From positions 4,961,501-5,025,500 of the forward strand of contig NZ_AP023262.1 of assembly GCF_016756615.1 (NCBI RefSeq): a stretch of 64,000 bases of DNA, in the 5' to 3' direction. Positions 37,834 to 46,567 of the stretch are shown piece after piece (within the stretch, counting starts at the first letter, position 1; every line of letters begins with the position of its first letter). The position numbers and the translations under genes are program-made. This DNA is from Mesorhizobium sp. L-8-3 (lineage in GTDB: Bacteria > Pseudomonadota > Alphaproteobacteria > Rhizobiales > Rhizobiaceae). The notes beneath the pieces were generated by a model. That model ran no database searches, had not been told where the DNA came from, and saw only the letters and a list, made by a program, of their open reading frames with translations.

Positions 37834-39987
37834 ATGAAGTTGACACCCGCTGAGCTCGATGCCCTGGCCGCGGCTTGCACGGAACACCTCCATCCCGGCC
37901 GCCTCGAAACCGCAGCCCGTCAATATCAGATTGCCGTCGACATCGATGCCTTCATCAAGGCGCATTCGGCGGGGCGTTCCTCGGGTGAACTGAGTGTGGC
38001 GCGCGCTATCCTCGATGCGCTGAACGAGCTTGAGATCGCCTGCGACCTGGCCGAAAGGCTCTACTTCGAAATGGATACGGTCGAGGCCTTCCAGGCCGTG
38101 GTGGGTCCGCTGACCCGCTCCGCGAAGTCGAGCGAACAGGCTCACCAGGCATTCCTGCGCCGCCGCGACCATTCCCTGACTGTCCCGCGCCTCAAGCAGC
38201 TCAATGAAGAGATCGGCCCGAGAGTGTGCTGCATTGTCGGCGACTTCCTGCTGAACGGCGAGCGCAAGACGAGCCTCGGCACCGGGTTCCTGGTGGGACC
38301 CGACATCATCCTGACGGCGATGCATGTCGTCGACCTCCTGGTGCTTCGGCACAAGGAGGCCGAAGTTCCGCGCGCTTTCAAGGCCGTGTTCGACTTCGAG
38401 TCGGGCGACCCTATCGCGGGCCTTGAGAAGCTCAGCAACGCACGGTTCCTGCGCATCGTCGATTTTCACGCAACGGATTGGCTAAGGGCCAAGAGCGACA
38501 AGCTCGCGTGGGACGGAACCGTAAAGACGCCCGACCAGACCCAGATCGGTGAACTGAAGAGCCATCTGGACTTCGCGCTGATCCGGCTCGCCGAACCTGT
38601 CGGCAATCAACCGGTTCGCCCAGGCGCGGCAAGGCCGAGGGGCTGGATCGAAACACTCCTGCCGCCGGCGACGTCCTATGCCGACGGAGCACGGGTGATC
38701 ATTCCCCAGCATCCGTTCGGCTTCGCGCGCAGGGTCGACTTCGGCGCCATCTCGAAATGCTGTGAATCGGGGACAAGGATGGTCTCCAGGATAGAAACGG
38801 AGGAGGGCACGTCGGGCGCGCCCTGTTTCGCCTGGGATCTGACCCTGATCGGCGTCCACAACGCTGCGTTCAAGCCCAACAAGGTCCTGGAGGGCAATCA
38901 AGCCATTCGCTTCGACGCCATCTGGCCGGCGATCAGCGCCGTCGTGCCGCAGGCGCCACCACCACCACTGCGAAAAAGGACCTGGCGTCTTGGCCGCCGG
39001 AACGGCGGGATCGCTCCGATCCTGGGCCGGACAAAGCTACAGGACTGGCTGAATGCCGCCCTTACCAAGGCAACTGCGGCGACTGGCCGGAGCCGCAGCG
39101 ACCGCGTCTACGCAGCCGATGCGCCGTCGCTGGGCGCCGGAAAGACGTTCACCGTCGACGTCGTCAGGTCGATTCTGGCCAGTGAGCCCGATGACATCGT
39201 TATCGTCCTTGGCGGCGAGCGGGAACTTCTCCCCGACCGGCTGGAGGATTTCGTCGTCGCCCTTGCCGCGGGGTTCGGCCTGACCATCAAGCATGATGAA
39301 ATCCCGGAACAGCCAAGTGCTGCCCTTCCCAGGGGGGATGGGGACAAGATCGACCGCTGGGCCTCGCAGAGAATGCCTTCGTGGTTCGCCGAGCGCCTTG
39401 CCGCCCATCGCGTCACGGCCGTGAACAAATCGCAACACGCCAGGGCCGCGAAGGCCGGCAACGACGCACTCGGCGTGGCGACCGACGCAGTCGTGCTGGA
39501 ACTCGCCAATGCCGTTTCCGATGTCATCGAACCCAAGGATCGCTGGCGCAATACATGGATCATGATCGATGACCTCAACGTGCGGCCGATGTCGGCGCAG
39601 GTGAGAGGCTTTGTCGCCGGGCTGGTCGGTGCCGATGTCGACGAGAGCGCCATCATCGACGTGCGCGCGTCGCTGTATTGGCTCTTCCTGGGCGCCACGC
39701 CGGATTTTCTGGTGCCGGACGACTTCACCAAGGAGGCGCTTTCGGCCGACGACATCTCCGTCGATGATGTCGCGGTTTCGATCGGGGCGGCCTTCGACGA
39801 AGCCGAGATCACCGACGTCGAGCCGCCGTCACAGATCGAAGCGGCCGCGCTCAGGAACGCGATACCGGTGTTGCTGGACCGTCTGCGTCAGAGCGGCATC
39901 AACGACGAGACGTTCCTGACACTCGGTCAGCAACTGGTCGCGAGGCACATCGAAAGCGCCTATCAGAGGCACGGACGAACGCTATGA
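37834..39987 (+). CDS. Gene C: trypsin-like protease with C-terminal P-loop-like domain
   Basis: A 717-residue cytoplasmic protein. The N-terminal 90 residues (KLTPAELDALAAACTEH start) are helical and resemble effector-associated adaptor domains (EAD1-like) of NTP-dependent conflict systems; this is only a visual match. A chymotrypsin-fold protease follows with His164 (LTAMHVVD), Asp246 (HLDFALIRL) and Ser327 (EGTSGAPC). From about 395 on there is a P-loop-like region: PSLGAGKTFT with Lys437, whose first glycine is replaced, and a hydrophobic strand WIMIDD (Asp579-Asp580) like Walker B. The ATG has AGGGATG upstream, nine bases after gene B; its stop overlaps gene D. Confidence 0.8.
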   Translation: MKLTPAELDALAAACTEHLHPGRLETAARQYQIAVDIDAFIKAHSAGRSSGELSVARAILDALNELEIACDLAERLYFEMDTVEAFQAVVGPLTRSAKSSEQAHQAFLRRRDHSLTVPRLKQLNEEIGPRVCCIVGDFLLNGERKTSLGTGFLVGPDIILTAMHVVDLLVLRHKEAEVPRAFKAVFDFESGDPIAGLEKLSNARFLRIVDFHATDWLRAKSDKLAWDGTVKTPDQTQIGELKSHLDFALIRLAEPVGNQPVRPGAARPRGWIETLLPPATSYADGARVIIPQHPFGFARRVDFGAISKCCESGTRMVSRIETEEGTSGAPCFAWDLTLIGVHNAAFKPNKVLEGNQAIRFDAIWPAISAVVPQAPPPPLRKRTWRLGRRNGGIAPILGRTKLQDWLNAALTKATAATGRSRSDRVYAADAPSLGAGKTFTVDVVRSILASEPDDIVIVLGGERELLPDRLEDFVVALAAGFGLTIKHDEIPEQPSAALPRGDGDKIDRWASQRMPSWFAERLAAHRVTAVNKSQHARAAKAGNDALGVATDAVVLELANAVSDVIEPKDRWRNTWIMIDDLNVRPMSAQVRGFVAGLVGADVDESAIIDVRASLYWLFLGATPDFLVPDDFTKEALSADDISVDDVAVSIGAAFDEAEITDVEPPSQIEAAALRNAIPVLLDRLRQSGINDETFLTLGQQLVARHIESAYQRHGRTL

Positions 39988-42900
39988 AATCCGGAGCAAA
40001 TGACCTGCTCACATCCTTGCTGGCCAGCGAGGAGGTGCGTCAGGCGTTGGCGAAAACGGGGCCCAAGGTGCTGGAGACGATCTCGCGCCTGGCGCCTTCC
40101 ACCCAAAGCGGCACGTCGCAGCGAGCGGACCCCGCAACGCCCCCCCAGTCGCCGACAGTCACGCGCGCGCTGGTGGCGGCGGCGGTCCGATACAATTTCG
40201 ATCCGACCCTGCTCGATGGCGATCCGGCCGCGCGTGACCGCGCCTTGTCCCAGTCTTCACTGATCAGCGTGGGCGGCACCAAGCTGCTGCGGCTCTCCAA
40301 TGCCGAACGCACGCGCATCCTCGATTCGCCGGAGATACAGGAACTGCTGCCGGCCTGCCTGGCTGAACTCGAACAGCCTGATGAGGTGGTCATCGGCTCA
40401 ACGCACAGCAGTCCCGAAGCGTTGATCGATGCGTATCTGCGCGAAATGCTTCGCGGGCGGCTTGGTACGGGACCTCAAGGGTGGCCGCCTCAGCACTATC
40501 GGGCCATCAAGGCCGCCCGGGATGCCCTGGAGGGCGTGGCGCGTCTTGCGCCCTCGGTGCCCTCCGTGAACGATTGCCGGCGCCAGGCGGGACTCACCGA
40601 TCTCCTCAGCCCGCTCGGTGTCATGATCGGCCTGGACGAGGCAAGTCCTCAGGGACGTACGGATCGGTTCGCCGGCCGCGCGGAGGAGCTCGAAATCCTG
40701 CGCAGCATCGTCGACGAGCTCGATTCGGAATCGGCGGTCGAATATGTCAGCCGGGCAGCTATCCGCGTGGGCGCCGCCGTTGCGCAGGCGGCGGGCGTGC
40801 GCCGCCCCCGCATGCTGACGATCAAGGCGCGCGGCGGACTTGGCAAGACTGCGCTGATTGCCAAGTTCATCCATGATCATGCCACGGCAGCCAACAGGAA
40901 GTTCCCGTTCGCCTTCCTCGACTTCGACCGGGCGGACCTGCAGCCGCGCAGCCCCGGGCTCCTCATCATCGAGATAGCCCGGCAACTCGCTCTGCAATAT
41001 GCCGCCCAGGAGCCGGCGCTCGAACAGTTGCAGAATTCGATCCGGCGTTCGCTCACCGGACAGGAATTCACTATGCTCGGCGAATGGTGCGATGCCTTGC
41101 GAGCCGTCGTGCGCGATGCGCTTGCGGCGAGCAACGCGCGGACATTCCTTCTGGTGCTGGACACGCTCGAGATTGTCGATGCCGACCCCGAGGCCATGAA
41201 CGGCACGATTACGTTGCTCAGGTTCTTGACGGAGGCGCCCTTTCCGGAACTGTGCGTGGTCGCTTCCGGCCGTTCCGGATTGGACGAGCTGGAAAACCCC
41301 GATGCCCCGCAATTCAGCGTTAAGACGAAAAACCTTGAACCGCTGTCGATGGCCGATGCCCGCGAGATGGTCGACAAGCTTGGCAGGCAGCTGATGGGCA
41401 GCGAATGGAAGGACGAATGGGTCCCGAAGATCGCGGGCCGCCGCCGCGACCCGGCCGCCCGACGCGAGCCGCTGACATTGCGCCTGGCCGTGGAACTCGT
41501 ACGTGACGCATCGCCCGAGCAACGGGAGCCTCTTGTCAAGGAAATCCAGCTGCTGGGTGAAAAGGCTGACCAGGAGTTCGTCGGCGTGCTCTACGAGCGG
41601 CGTGTCCTCGATCACATACGCGACAAGCAGGCGCGCAAGCTGGCGTGGCCGGGCCTCGTGGCGCGAACCGTGACCCGGCAACTTGCAAGCGACGTGCTCG
41701 CGCCCGTTTGCGAGCTTACGCCGGAGCAGGCCGGCCAGGCTTTCGACAGCCTATCGCGCGAAGGCTGGATCGTCGAGCCGTTCGGTCATGCGCTGCGCCA
41801 TAGGCGCGACCTGCGCGCCCGCACGCTGCCGCTGATGCGTCGGAAGCCGGAAAAATTCGACAAAGTCGTCGATGCATTGATCGACTATTATGGTGCGCCG
41901 CCAAACGACGACCCCGTCGAAAGGGCCTACTACATCTTTCTTCGCGGAAGAACTGAAGAGATAAGGCCCGATGCCTTTCCCGAGCAGGTGCTGACGGCGC
42001 TCGCACGCGACCTCGAGGATTTCGAACCGGGGTCTCCCGGCTGGTGCCTGCTCGAGGCCAAATTCTCCGAACGACCGCTCGAACTCGAGCATCTGCGTCG
42101 CCTGCCGGACGACTTGCTCTGGGACCATGTCGGGCGCACCGGAAGCGGCCTGCGCGGCATGAATGACCGAAAAATCGAACCTCGCGTGCGTTTCCTTCTC
42201 GACAAGGGGCAGCCATCCACCGGGGGCACAATCGGCGCGCACAGTGCCTGGCAGGCGATCCAGATGAAATGCGGCTTCTGGGGCCGCCTCGATCCGCGCG
42301 ATCTGGTGATGCCGGCCGAACAATATGACCTGACGCAACTGGCATTCTACATTGCGCGGCTTTCGCTGGCAGGGCAGGTCGCGCCGGACTACTGGCTGAA
42401 GAAGTATCAGCCTTTGTATGACCGGATCACCGGTAGCCGCGGCAATGACAACTGGCATGCGCTTGCCCAGGCCCTTCTTACCGCGCATATGTACGATCCC
42501 GGACTGGCTACCCTTATCGACAGTCGCATCCGTGACGCGCTGGCAAGCTCGAGCGGCCAGGGCCGTCTGCGCGAATGCTCGTTGCGGCTGATCCTGCTTG
42601 TCGGGGCGGCGAGCAGGCGATCGGCGATCACCGCCTGGTGCAAGCTGGAAGCCGCGCGTATCGCAAACGGTATCTCGTTTGCCGAGTTCGCCATCCTGGC
42701 CAGTTCCGGGGGCGCACAGTGCTTGGCGGCGCCAAATGCCACCGTGCTCGATTATCTCGATGACGCCGAAAGGCTTCGCTATCCCCTGGAGGACCAGCAA
42801 TTCAGCGAGATACCTCACCTGATCATCCAGAACCTCGACGTCATTGCAGCGGCGAGACAAATGATCGAATGGGTCGCCCTTCAGGACGACGATTGGGTCG

Positions 42901-43277
42901 CGCGCTTTGCCGGTTCCTATTGCTTCGTGCGCGAACCCGAGTGGATCGTCCCCTTCGCCTATCTGCTCGACAAGGTGCTGCCGAAAGCATGGCGCATGAA
43001 TGTCAATCTGCCGGCCGACGCATACGATCCGGAAGCCAGCGGCTTGTTCAAGCGCCTCACGACCACGCTGCTCGGAGCGCAGACTCCATCCGATCTTCTC
43101 GGCTTCCTCGGCTGGGCGGACCGGGCCGGGGATTTCGGACGTACGGTGAACCTGCTCGGCAGACTCCTTCGCGGCGGCGAGGCAAGCGAACTCGGCGCGC
43201 TCATGGCGGTTCGGGACGCGTCTCGTGCACGATTGCGGGAGTTGCAATCGCGCCTGCAGGGATCGCCGGCGAACTGA
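39984..43277 (+). CDS. Gene D: STAND-type P-loop NTPase
   Basis: A 1097-residue cytoplasmic protein. Residues 1-210 are helical. DRFAGRAEELEIL at about 225 is the usual lead-in to STAND ATPases. The NTPase core has Walker A RGGLGKTAL with Lys288, Walker B TFLLVLDTLE with Asp393, and VVASGRSGLDEL, like the sensor-1 region. Residues from about 500 to the end form a long helical array with no WD40, TPR or LRR repeat I can recognise; this would be the sensing half. STAND proteins oligomerise on ligand binding and switch on attached or neighbouring effectors. It overlaps gene C (ATGA), so protease effectors and NTPase are made together. Confidence 0.82.
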   Translation: MKSGANDLLTSLLASEEVRQALAKTGPKVLETISRLAPSTQSGTSQRADPATPPQSPTVTRALVAAAVRYNFDPTLLDGDPAARDRALSQSSLISVGGTKLLRLSNAERTRILDSPEIQELLPACLAELEQPDEVVIGSTHSSPEALIDAYLREMLRGRLGTGPQGWPPQHYRAIKAARDALEGVARLAPSVPSVNDCRRQAGLTDLLSPLGVMIGLDEASPQGRTDRFAGRAEELEILRSIVDELDSESAVEYVSRAAIRVGAAVAQAAGVRRPRMLTIKARGGLGKTALIAKFIHDHATAANRKFPFAFLDFDRADLQPRSPGLLIIEIARQLALQYAAQEPALEQLQNSIRRSLTGQEFTMLGEWCDALRAVVRDALAASNARTFLLVLDTLEIVDADPEAMNGTITLLRFLTEAPFPELCVVASGRSGLDELENPDAPQFSVKTKNLEPLSMADAREMVDKLGRQLMGSEWKDEWVPKIAGRRRDPAARREPLTLRLAVELVRDASPEQREPLVKEIQLLGEKADQEFVGVLYERRVLDHIRDKQARKLAWPGLVARTVTRQLASDVLAPVCELTPEQAGQAFDSLSREGWIVEPFGHALRHRRDLRARTLPLMRRKPEKFDKVVDALIDYYGAPPNDDPVERAYYIFLRGRTEEIRPDAFPEQVLTALARDLEDFEPGSPGWCLLEAKFSERPLELEHLRRLPDDLLWDHVGRTGSGLRGMNDRKIEPRVRFLLDKGQPSTGGTIGAHSAWQAIQMKCGFWGRLDPRDLVMPAEQYDLTQLAFYIARLSLAGQVAPDYWLKKYQPLYDRITGSRGNDNWHALAQALLTAHMYDPGLATLIDSRIRDALASSSGQGRLRECSLRLILLVGAASRRSAITAWCKLEAARIANGISFAEFAILASSGGAQCLAAPNATVLDYLDDAERLRYPLEDQQFSEIPHLIIQNLDVIAAARQMIEWVALQDDDWVARFAGSYCFVREPEWIVPFAYLLDKVLPKAWRMNVNLPADAYDPEASGLFKRLTTTLLGAQTPSDLLGFLGWADRAGDFGRTVNLLGRLLRGGEASELGALMAVRDASRARLRELQSRLQGSPAN

Positions 43278-43608
43278 CTTGCGCGGTGCTGTGGGACTAT
43301 GCGCCCGAGGCGGTCCGCCATTAACCTTAACAGATGGTTTAGATTGCGGCGGACGGCGGCAGGGGCCACAGTCCTTCGATGCGTCAGACTTTCGCGCCAT
43401 TCCTGGCCTTCCAGCCGATGAGCGGCCTTGCCTTGCCGGCGATGGCGGTCGGGAGCGGCAGAGCATGTGCGGCATTCGATTGCTTGGGCGTCACGACCGT
43501 CGACGGGCATCCGCCATCCGGTGCCGGTGGCCGCGCGGCCGCTGTGGAGGGGGCCATATCTTCGCGCACTTCCGAATGCGCCGACGTCAGTTTCGATGAG
43601 GAGCGGTC
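43278..43608. other. Intergenic region between gene D and the DUF6105 gene
   Basis: About 330 bases. A short open frame (43379-43612) ends on the ATG of the next gene, but its Ala/Gly-rich peptide matches nothing and it has no ribosome-binding site. TTAACCTTAAC at 43322 is not a CtrA box because the half-sites are two bases apart. No terminator for the four-gene operon was recognised. Confidence 0.5.
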
Positions 43609-44064
43609 ATGAAATACATCCTAGCCGCCTGGGCGATGCCGCTCATCCTGTTCTGGGGCTGGTATTTTCTGTCCCTGAACGACATCAATTTCGGCTACGT
43701 CATGCTGAGCCGTCAACTGCACGATCTCGTCTTCGAACTCTATGGTGAAATACTGGGAATCGATCCGGCAACCATACCGGCGCTCGTTGCCAGGGCCTGC
43801 GCGATCGATACGCTGCTGCTCTGCGCCATATGGGCCTTTCGGCGCCGCCGCGAACTGCGCACCTGGTGGCGGACGCGCCGTGTCACGACCTGGGGATCAA
43901 TCCCCTCGCAGGGACTTCAGCCGGTCGAGAACGCCTTGGAGGATGAAGGCCGCGGCAGCCGAATCGATGCGCGTCTCCCGCTTCTTGCGGGAGACGTCCA
44001 TCTCGAGCAGCGCCCGTTCGGCGGCTACCGTGGACAGCCGCTCGTCCCAGAAGGCAAAGGGTAG
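43609..44064 (+). CDS. DUF6105 family membrane protein, apparently extended
   Basis: The first 100 residues match a small rhizobial membrane family (DUF6105): helix [20 protein letters not shown], then [21 protein letters not shown], then a second helix ending [12 protein letters not shown]. After about residue 93 the sequence is polar and runs antisense to the end of ruvX for 168 bases. Related proteins are, from memory, about 110-120 residues, so the normal stop seems lost by a small shift near 43890. GAGGAGCGG lies just before the ATG. Function unknown. Confidence 0.68.
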   Translation: MKYILAAWAMPLILFWGWYFLSLNDINFGYVMLSRQLHDLVFELYGEILGIDPATIPALVARACAIDTLLLCAIWAFRRRRELRTWWRTRRVTTWGSIPSQGLQPVENALEDEGRGSRIDARLPLLAGDVHLEQRPFGGYRGQPLVPEGKG

Positions 44065-44370
44065 ATCGCTCATCCGTGCGATGTTGCGGACGAAGGCGCG
44101 CGAAGCCTGTACGCGCGGACCTTCGCTGCCGTCCATATTGACCGGCAGGCCGATGACGACGGCGCCGGCATTGTCCCGGGTCAACTGCTCGAGCAGAACG
44201 GCGGCATCGATCGAGAACTTCTTGCGCAGGATCACCTGGCGCGGATGGGCGAAGGAGAGCCCGACGTCCGAAACGGCCACGCCGATCGTCTTGTCGCCCA
44301 GGTCGAGGCCGGCCAGCGTCTTGCCGCGCGGCAGCCAGGCAGGCAATTCCTCTATCGCGATGACGGGCAA
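43897..44370 (-). CDS. ruvX: Putative pre-16S rRNA nuclease RuvX/YqgF
   Basis: A 157-residue RNase H-fold protein of the YqgF family, required for 5' maturation of 16S rRNA. Conserved segments are [17 protein letters not shown] (first catalytic Asp), [27 protein letters not shown] and the final [18 protein letters not shown] with the last catalytic Asp. It is divergent from the UPF0173 hydrolase, as in other rhizobia, and its 3' end overlaps the DUF6105 frame on the other strand. Confidence 0.93.
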   Translation of the reverse strand: MPVIAIEELPAWLPRGKTLAGLDLGDKTIGVAVSDVGLSFAHPRQVILRKKFSIDAAVLLEQLTRDNAGAVVIGLPVNMDGSEGPRVQASRAFVRNIARMSDLPFAFWDERLSTVAAERALLEMDVSRKKRETRIDSAAAAFILQGVLDRLKSLRGD

Positions 44371-44444
44371 AAGCGGGGCTTCCCATTGATTTGGTCGTCC
44401 GCCGTTCTATCCTCGCGTCGAACCGAAATCGAGGAGCAAGTCCC

Positions 44445-45152
44445 ATGAAAATCACCTGGTATGGTCATTCCGCGTTCCGCGTCGAGGCCGGCGGGGCAAA
44501 AATCCTGATCGATCCGTTCCTTACGGGCAATCCTTCATGGGGTAAGGGATGGGAGGAGGCGGCAGAGGGCGTGACCCATGTGCTGCTCACCCACGGCCAC
44601 AACGACCATGTCGGCGACGCCGTGCCGATCCTGCAGAAATCAGGCGCCATGCTTGTGGCCAATTTCGAGATCTGCATGTTCCTTGTCGGAAAGGGCGTGA
44701 GCGACAAGAAGATCAATCCCGGCAATCACGGCGGAACGGTCGACTGCGGCGGCTTCACCACGACATTCGTGCAGGCGCTCCATTCCTCGTCCTTCGGCGG
44801 CGAGCGCGGCGCCAACACTTATCTCGGCAATCCGGGAGGACTGGTCCTGCACTTCCCGGAAGAGCCGACGGTCTACCATATGGGCGACACCGACATCTTC
44901 TCCGACATGGCGCTGATCAACGAGTTGCACGAGCCCAAGATCGGCATGGTGCCGATCGGCGACCGCTTCACCATGGGCGGCGCAGTGGCTGCGCACGCCT
45001 GCCGCCGCTTCTTCAATTTCGAGACCGTTATCCCCTGCCACTACGCCAGCTTCGGCATCATCGACCAGACGGCCGACAAATTCGTCGCGGGCATGGAGGG
45101 GTCCAAGACGCGGGTCGCACTGACGAAGGTTGGCGAGGCCTTCACCATCTAG
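44445..45152 (+). CDS. UPF0173 metal-dependent hydrolase
   Basis: A 235-residue metallo-beta-lactamase-fold protein of the UPF0173 group. It opens with [14 protein letters not shown] and carries the zinc motif [12 protein letters not shown] (residues about 48-59), then a Gly-His-Asp type site in YHMGDTDIF and a late histidine in VIPCHY. GAGGAGCAAG stands before the chosen ATG. The substrate is unknown. It stands between ruvX (divergent) and gatC in the usual rhizobial order. Confidence 0.92.
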   Translation: MKITWYGHSAFRVEAGGAKILIDPFLTGNPSWGKGWEEAAEGVTHVLLTHGHNDHVGDAVPILQKSGAMLVANFEICMFLVGKGVSDKKINPGNHGGTVDCGGFTTTFVQALHSSSFGGERGANTYLGNPGGLVLHFPEEPTVYHMGDTDIFSDMALINELHEPKIGMVPIGDRFTMGGAVAAHACRRFFNFETVIPCHYASFGIIDQTADKFVAGMEGSKTRVALTKVGEAFTI

Positions 45153-45258
45153 CAAGCAAAGCGGCACCGCGGTCTTCCGACAAGAACCTGCGGCAAGAGA
45201 TGCGGTCAGGCAGGAAGCGGAAGTGAGGCTACGCAGATCGAATTCGGGAAAATAACAC

Positions 45259-45681
45259 ATGGTCATTGGCTTGGGAGGCTTTTCTCTAGCGATTCTTGCG
45301 CTCGCGTCGACCATGCCCGCGGTCGCGGCGGACGATTTCATCTCAGGGGTCTATGCGCCGAGCGAGGATCTCTGCGCCCAGGCGAGAACGGAGGGTCTCC
45401 AGACCGTGCTGGAGGCCGGTAACGTCCTGCTCACCGCCCGCGGCTTCGAGGGCATCGAATATCACTGTGAATTCCTCGATGTGACCAAGGCGGCGCGATC
45501 CGCAGGCTGGCTGGCGAACGCCCTGTGCGAGCAGCCCGGACATGCCTTTCCGGATGTGGTGTCGATCATGCCGCGGGCCGAGGGGCAGTTGGAAATCACC
45601 TCGGTGCGCGTCGCCGATCCCGACGACGCCGGCGGCAATGGCGGCACCTATTTCCAGTGCGAGGGCGTCGAGGCGCCCTGA
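45259..45681 (+). CDS. Small secreted protein, unknown
   Basis: A 140-residue protein with a clear signal peptide (LAILALASTMPAVAA-DDF), so it is periplasmic. Four cysteines, at about residues 39, 69, 93 and 136, could make two disulfides. The family is not recognised. GGGA lies before the ATG at about twelve bases, a weak site. It stands between the UPF0173 gene and gatC on the same strand. Confidence 0.65.
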   Translation: MVIGLGGFSLAILALASTMPAVAADDFISGVYAPSEDLCAQARTEGLQTVLEAGNVLLTARGFEGIEYHCEFLDVTKAARSAGWLANALCEQPGHAFPDVVSIMPRAEGQLEITSVRVADPDDAGGNGGTYFQCEGVEAP

Positions 45682-45793
45682 AGCGCGCGGCGCCGCCGCT
45701 GTTGCGGCGCGTCGGCGGGCCATGCCGGTTGCGCGTGGCGCGCCACGAAGCTATAGCCCGGCCTGATCCTCCTTTGACCGCCGAGGCGAGAGA

Positions 45794-46081
45794 ATGTCCG
45801 TCGATACCGATACTGTAAAACGCGTCGCGCACCTTGCCCGCATTGCCGTCACGCCGGAGGAGGCGGAACGCATGACCGGCGAGCTCAACGCCATTCTGGG
45901 CTTCGTGGAGCAACTGAACGAGGTCGACGTGACCGGCGTCGAACCGATGACGTCGGTGATCCCGATGGAGATGAAGAAGCGCCAGGACGTGGTGACGGAG
46001 GGCAACAAGGCGGCCGACATCGTCGCCAATGCGCCGGCCACCGAAGAGAATTTCTTCCTGGTGCCGAAAGTGGTGGAATAG
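45794..46081 (+). CDS. gatC: Asp-tRNA(Asn)/Glu-tRNA(Gln) amidotransferase subunit C
   Basis: A 95-residue GatC, the small wrapping subunit of the GatCAB complex that amidates mischarged Glu-tRNA(Gln) and Asp-tRNA(Asn). Core segments are [41 protein letters not shown] and the end [21 protein letters not shown] precedes the ATG. gatA follows after one intervening gene. Confidence 0.96.
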   Translation: MSVDTDTVKRVAHLARIAVTPEEAERMTGELNAILGFVEQLNEVDVTGVEPMTSVIPMEMKKRQDVVTEGNKAADIVANAPATEENFFLVPKVVE

Positions 46082-46084
46082 GCC

Positions 46085-46555
46085 ATGGCGATCGAGATCG
46101 CGGCCGAAAGCCCGTTGCAGGAGGAGGTCCGCGCGCTGATCGCCGAGCTCAACGCGGCCTTGCTCGAATTGACCCCGCCCGAATTCTGCTTCCACATGAC
46201 GGTCGAGGAGATGGCGCAGTCCGACACCACGGTCTTCGTCGCGCGGGATGAGGGCGTCGCCGTCGCCTGCGGTGCCCTGAAGCGGCACGAAGACGGCGTC
46301 GGCGAGGTGAAGCGCATGTATACGCGCCCTTCGCACCGTGGCCGGCGGATCAGGGTGGCGATCGTCGCGCGCATAGAGGCGCTGGCGCGAGCCGAAGGCA
46401 TGACACGACTGGTGCTCGAAACCGGCGATCGCCACCCGGCGGCCTGGACGGTTTACGAGTGGGCCGGTTTCTCTCGTTGCGGACCGGTGCTCGACTACCC
46501 GGATTCGCAGTGGTCGGTATTTTATGCAAAGCCGCTCGTTGCCGAAGTGGCCTGA
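46085..46555 (+). CDS. GNAT-family N-acetyltransferase
   Basis: A 156-residue acetyltransferase fold. The acetyl-CoA loop is altered: VKRMYTRPSHRGRRIRVAIVARIEALAR (residues about 75-102) has RGRRI where the family has RGxGx. The end pattern VYEWAGFSRCGPVLDYPDS is typical of strands 5-6. It lies three bases after gatC and twelve before gatA, so it is co-translated with the amidotransferase genes. Its substrate is unknown. Confidence 0.82.
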   Translation: MAIEIAAESPLQEEVRALIAELNAALLELTPPEFCFHMTVEEMAQSDTTVFVARDEGVAVACGALKRHEDGVGEVKRMYTRPSHRGRRIRVAIVARIEALARAEGMTRLVLETGDRHPAAWTVYEWAGFSRCGPVLDYPDSQWSVFYAKPLVAEVA

Positions 46556-46567
46556 ACGGATGTCCAG

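Noticed and set aside
43322-43332. TTAACCTTAAC as a possible CtrA site
   Set aside because: CtrA sites have TTAA half-sites seven bases apart; here they are two apart.
43379-43612. 77-codon open frame ending at the DUF6105 start
   Set aside because: No ribosome-binding site, no family similarity and Ala/Gly-rich random-looking peptide.
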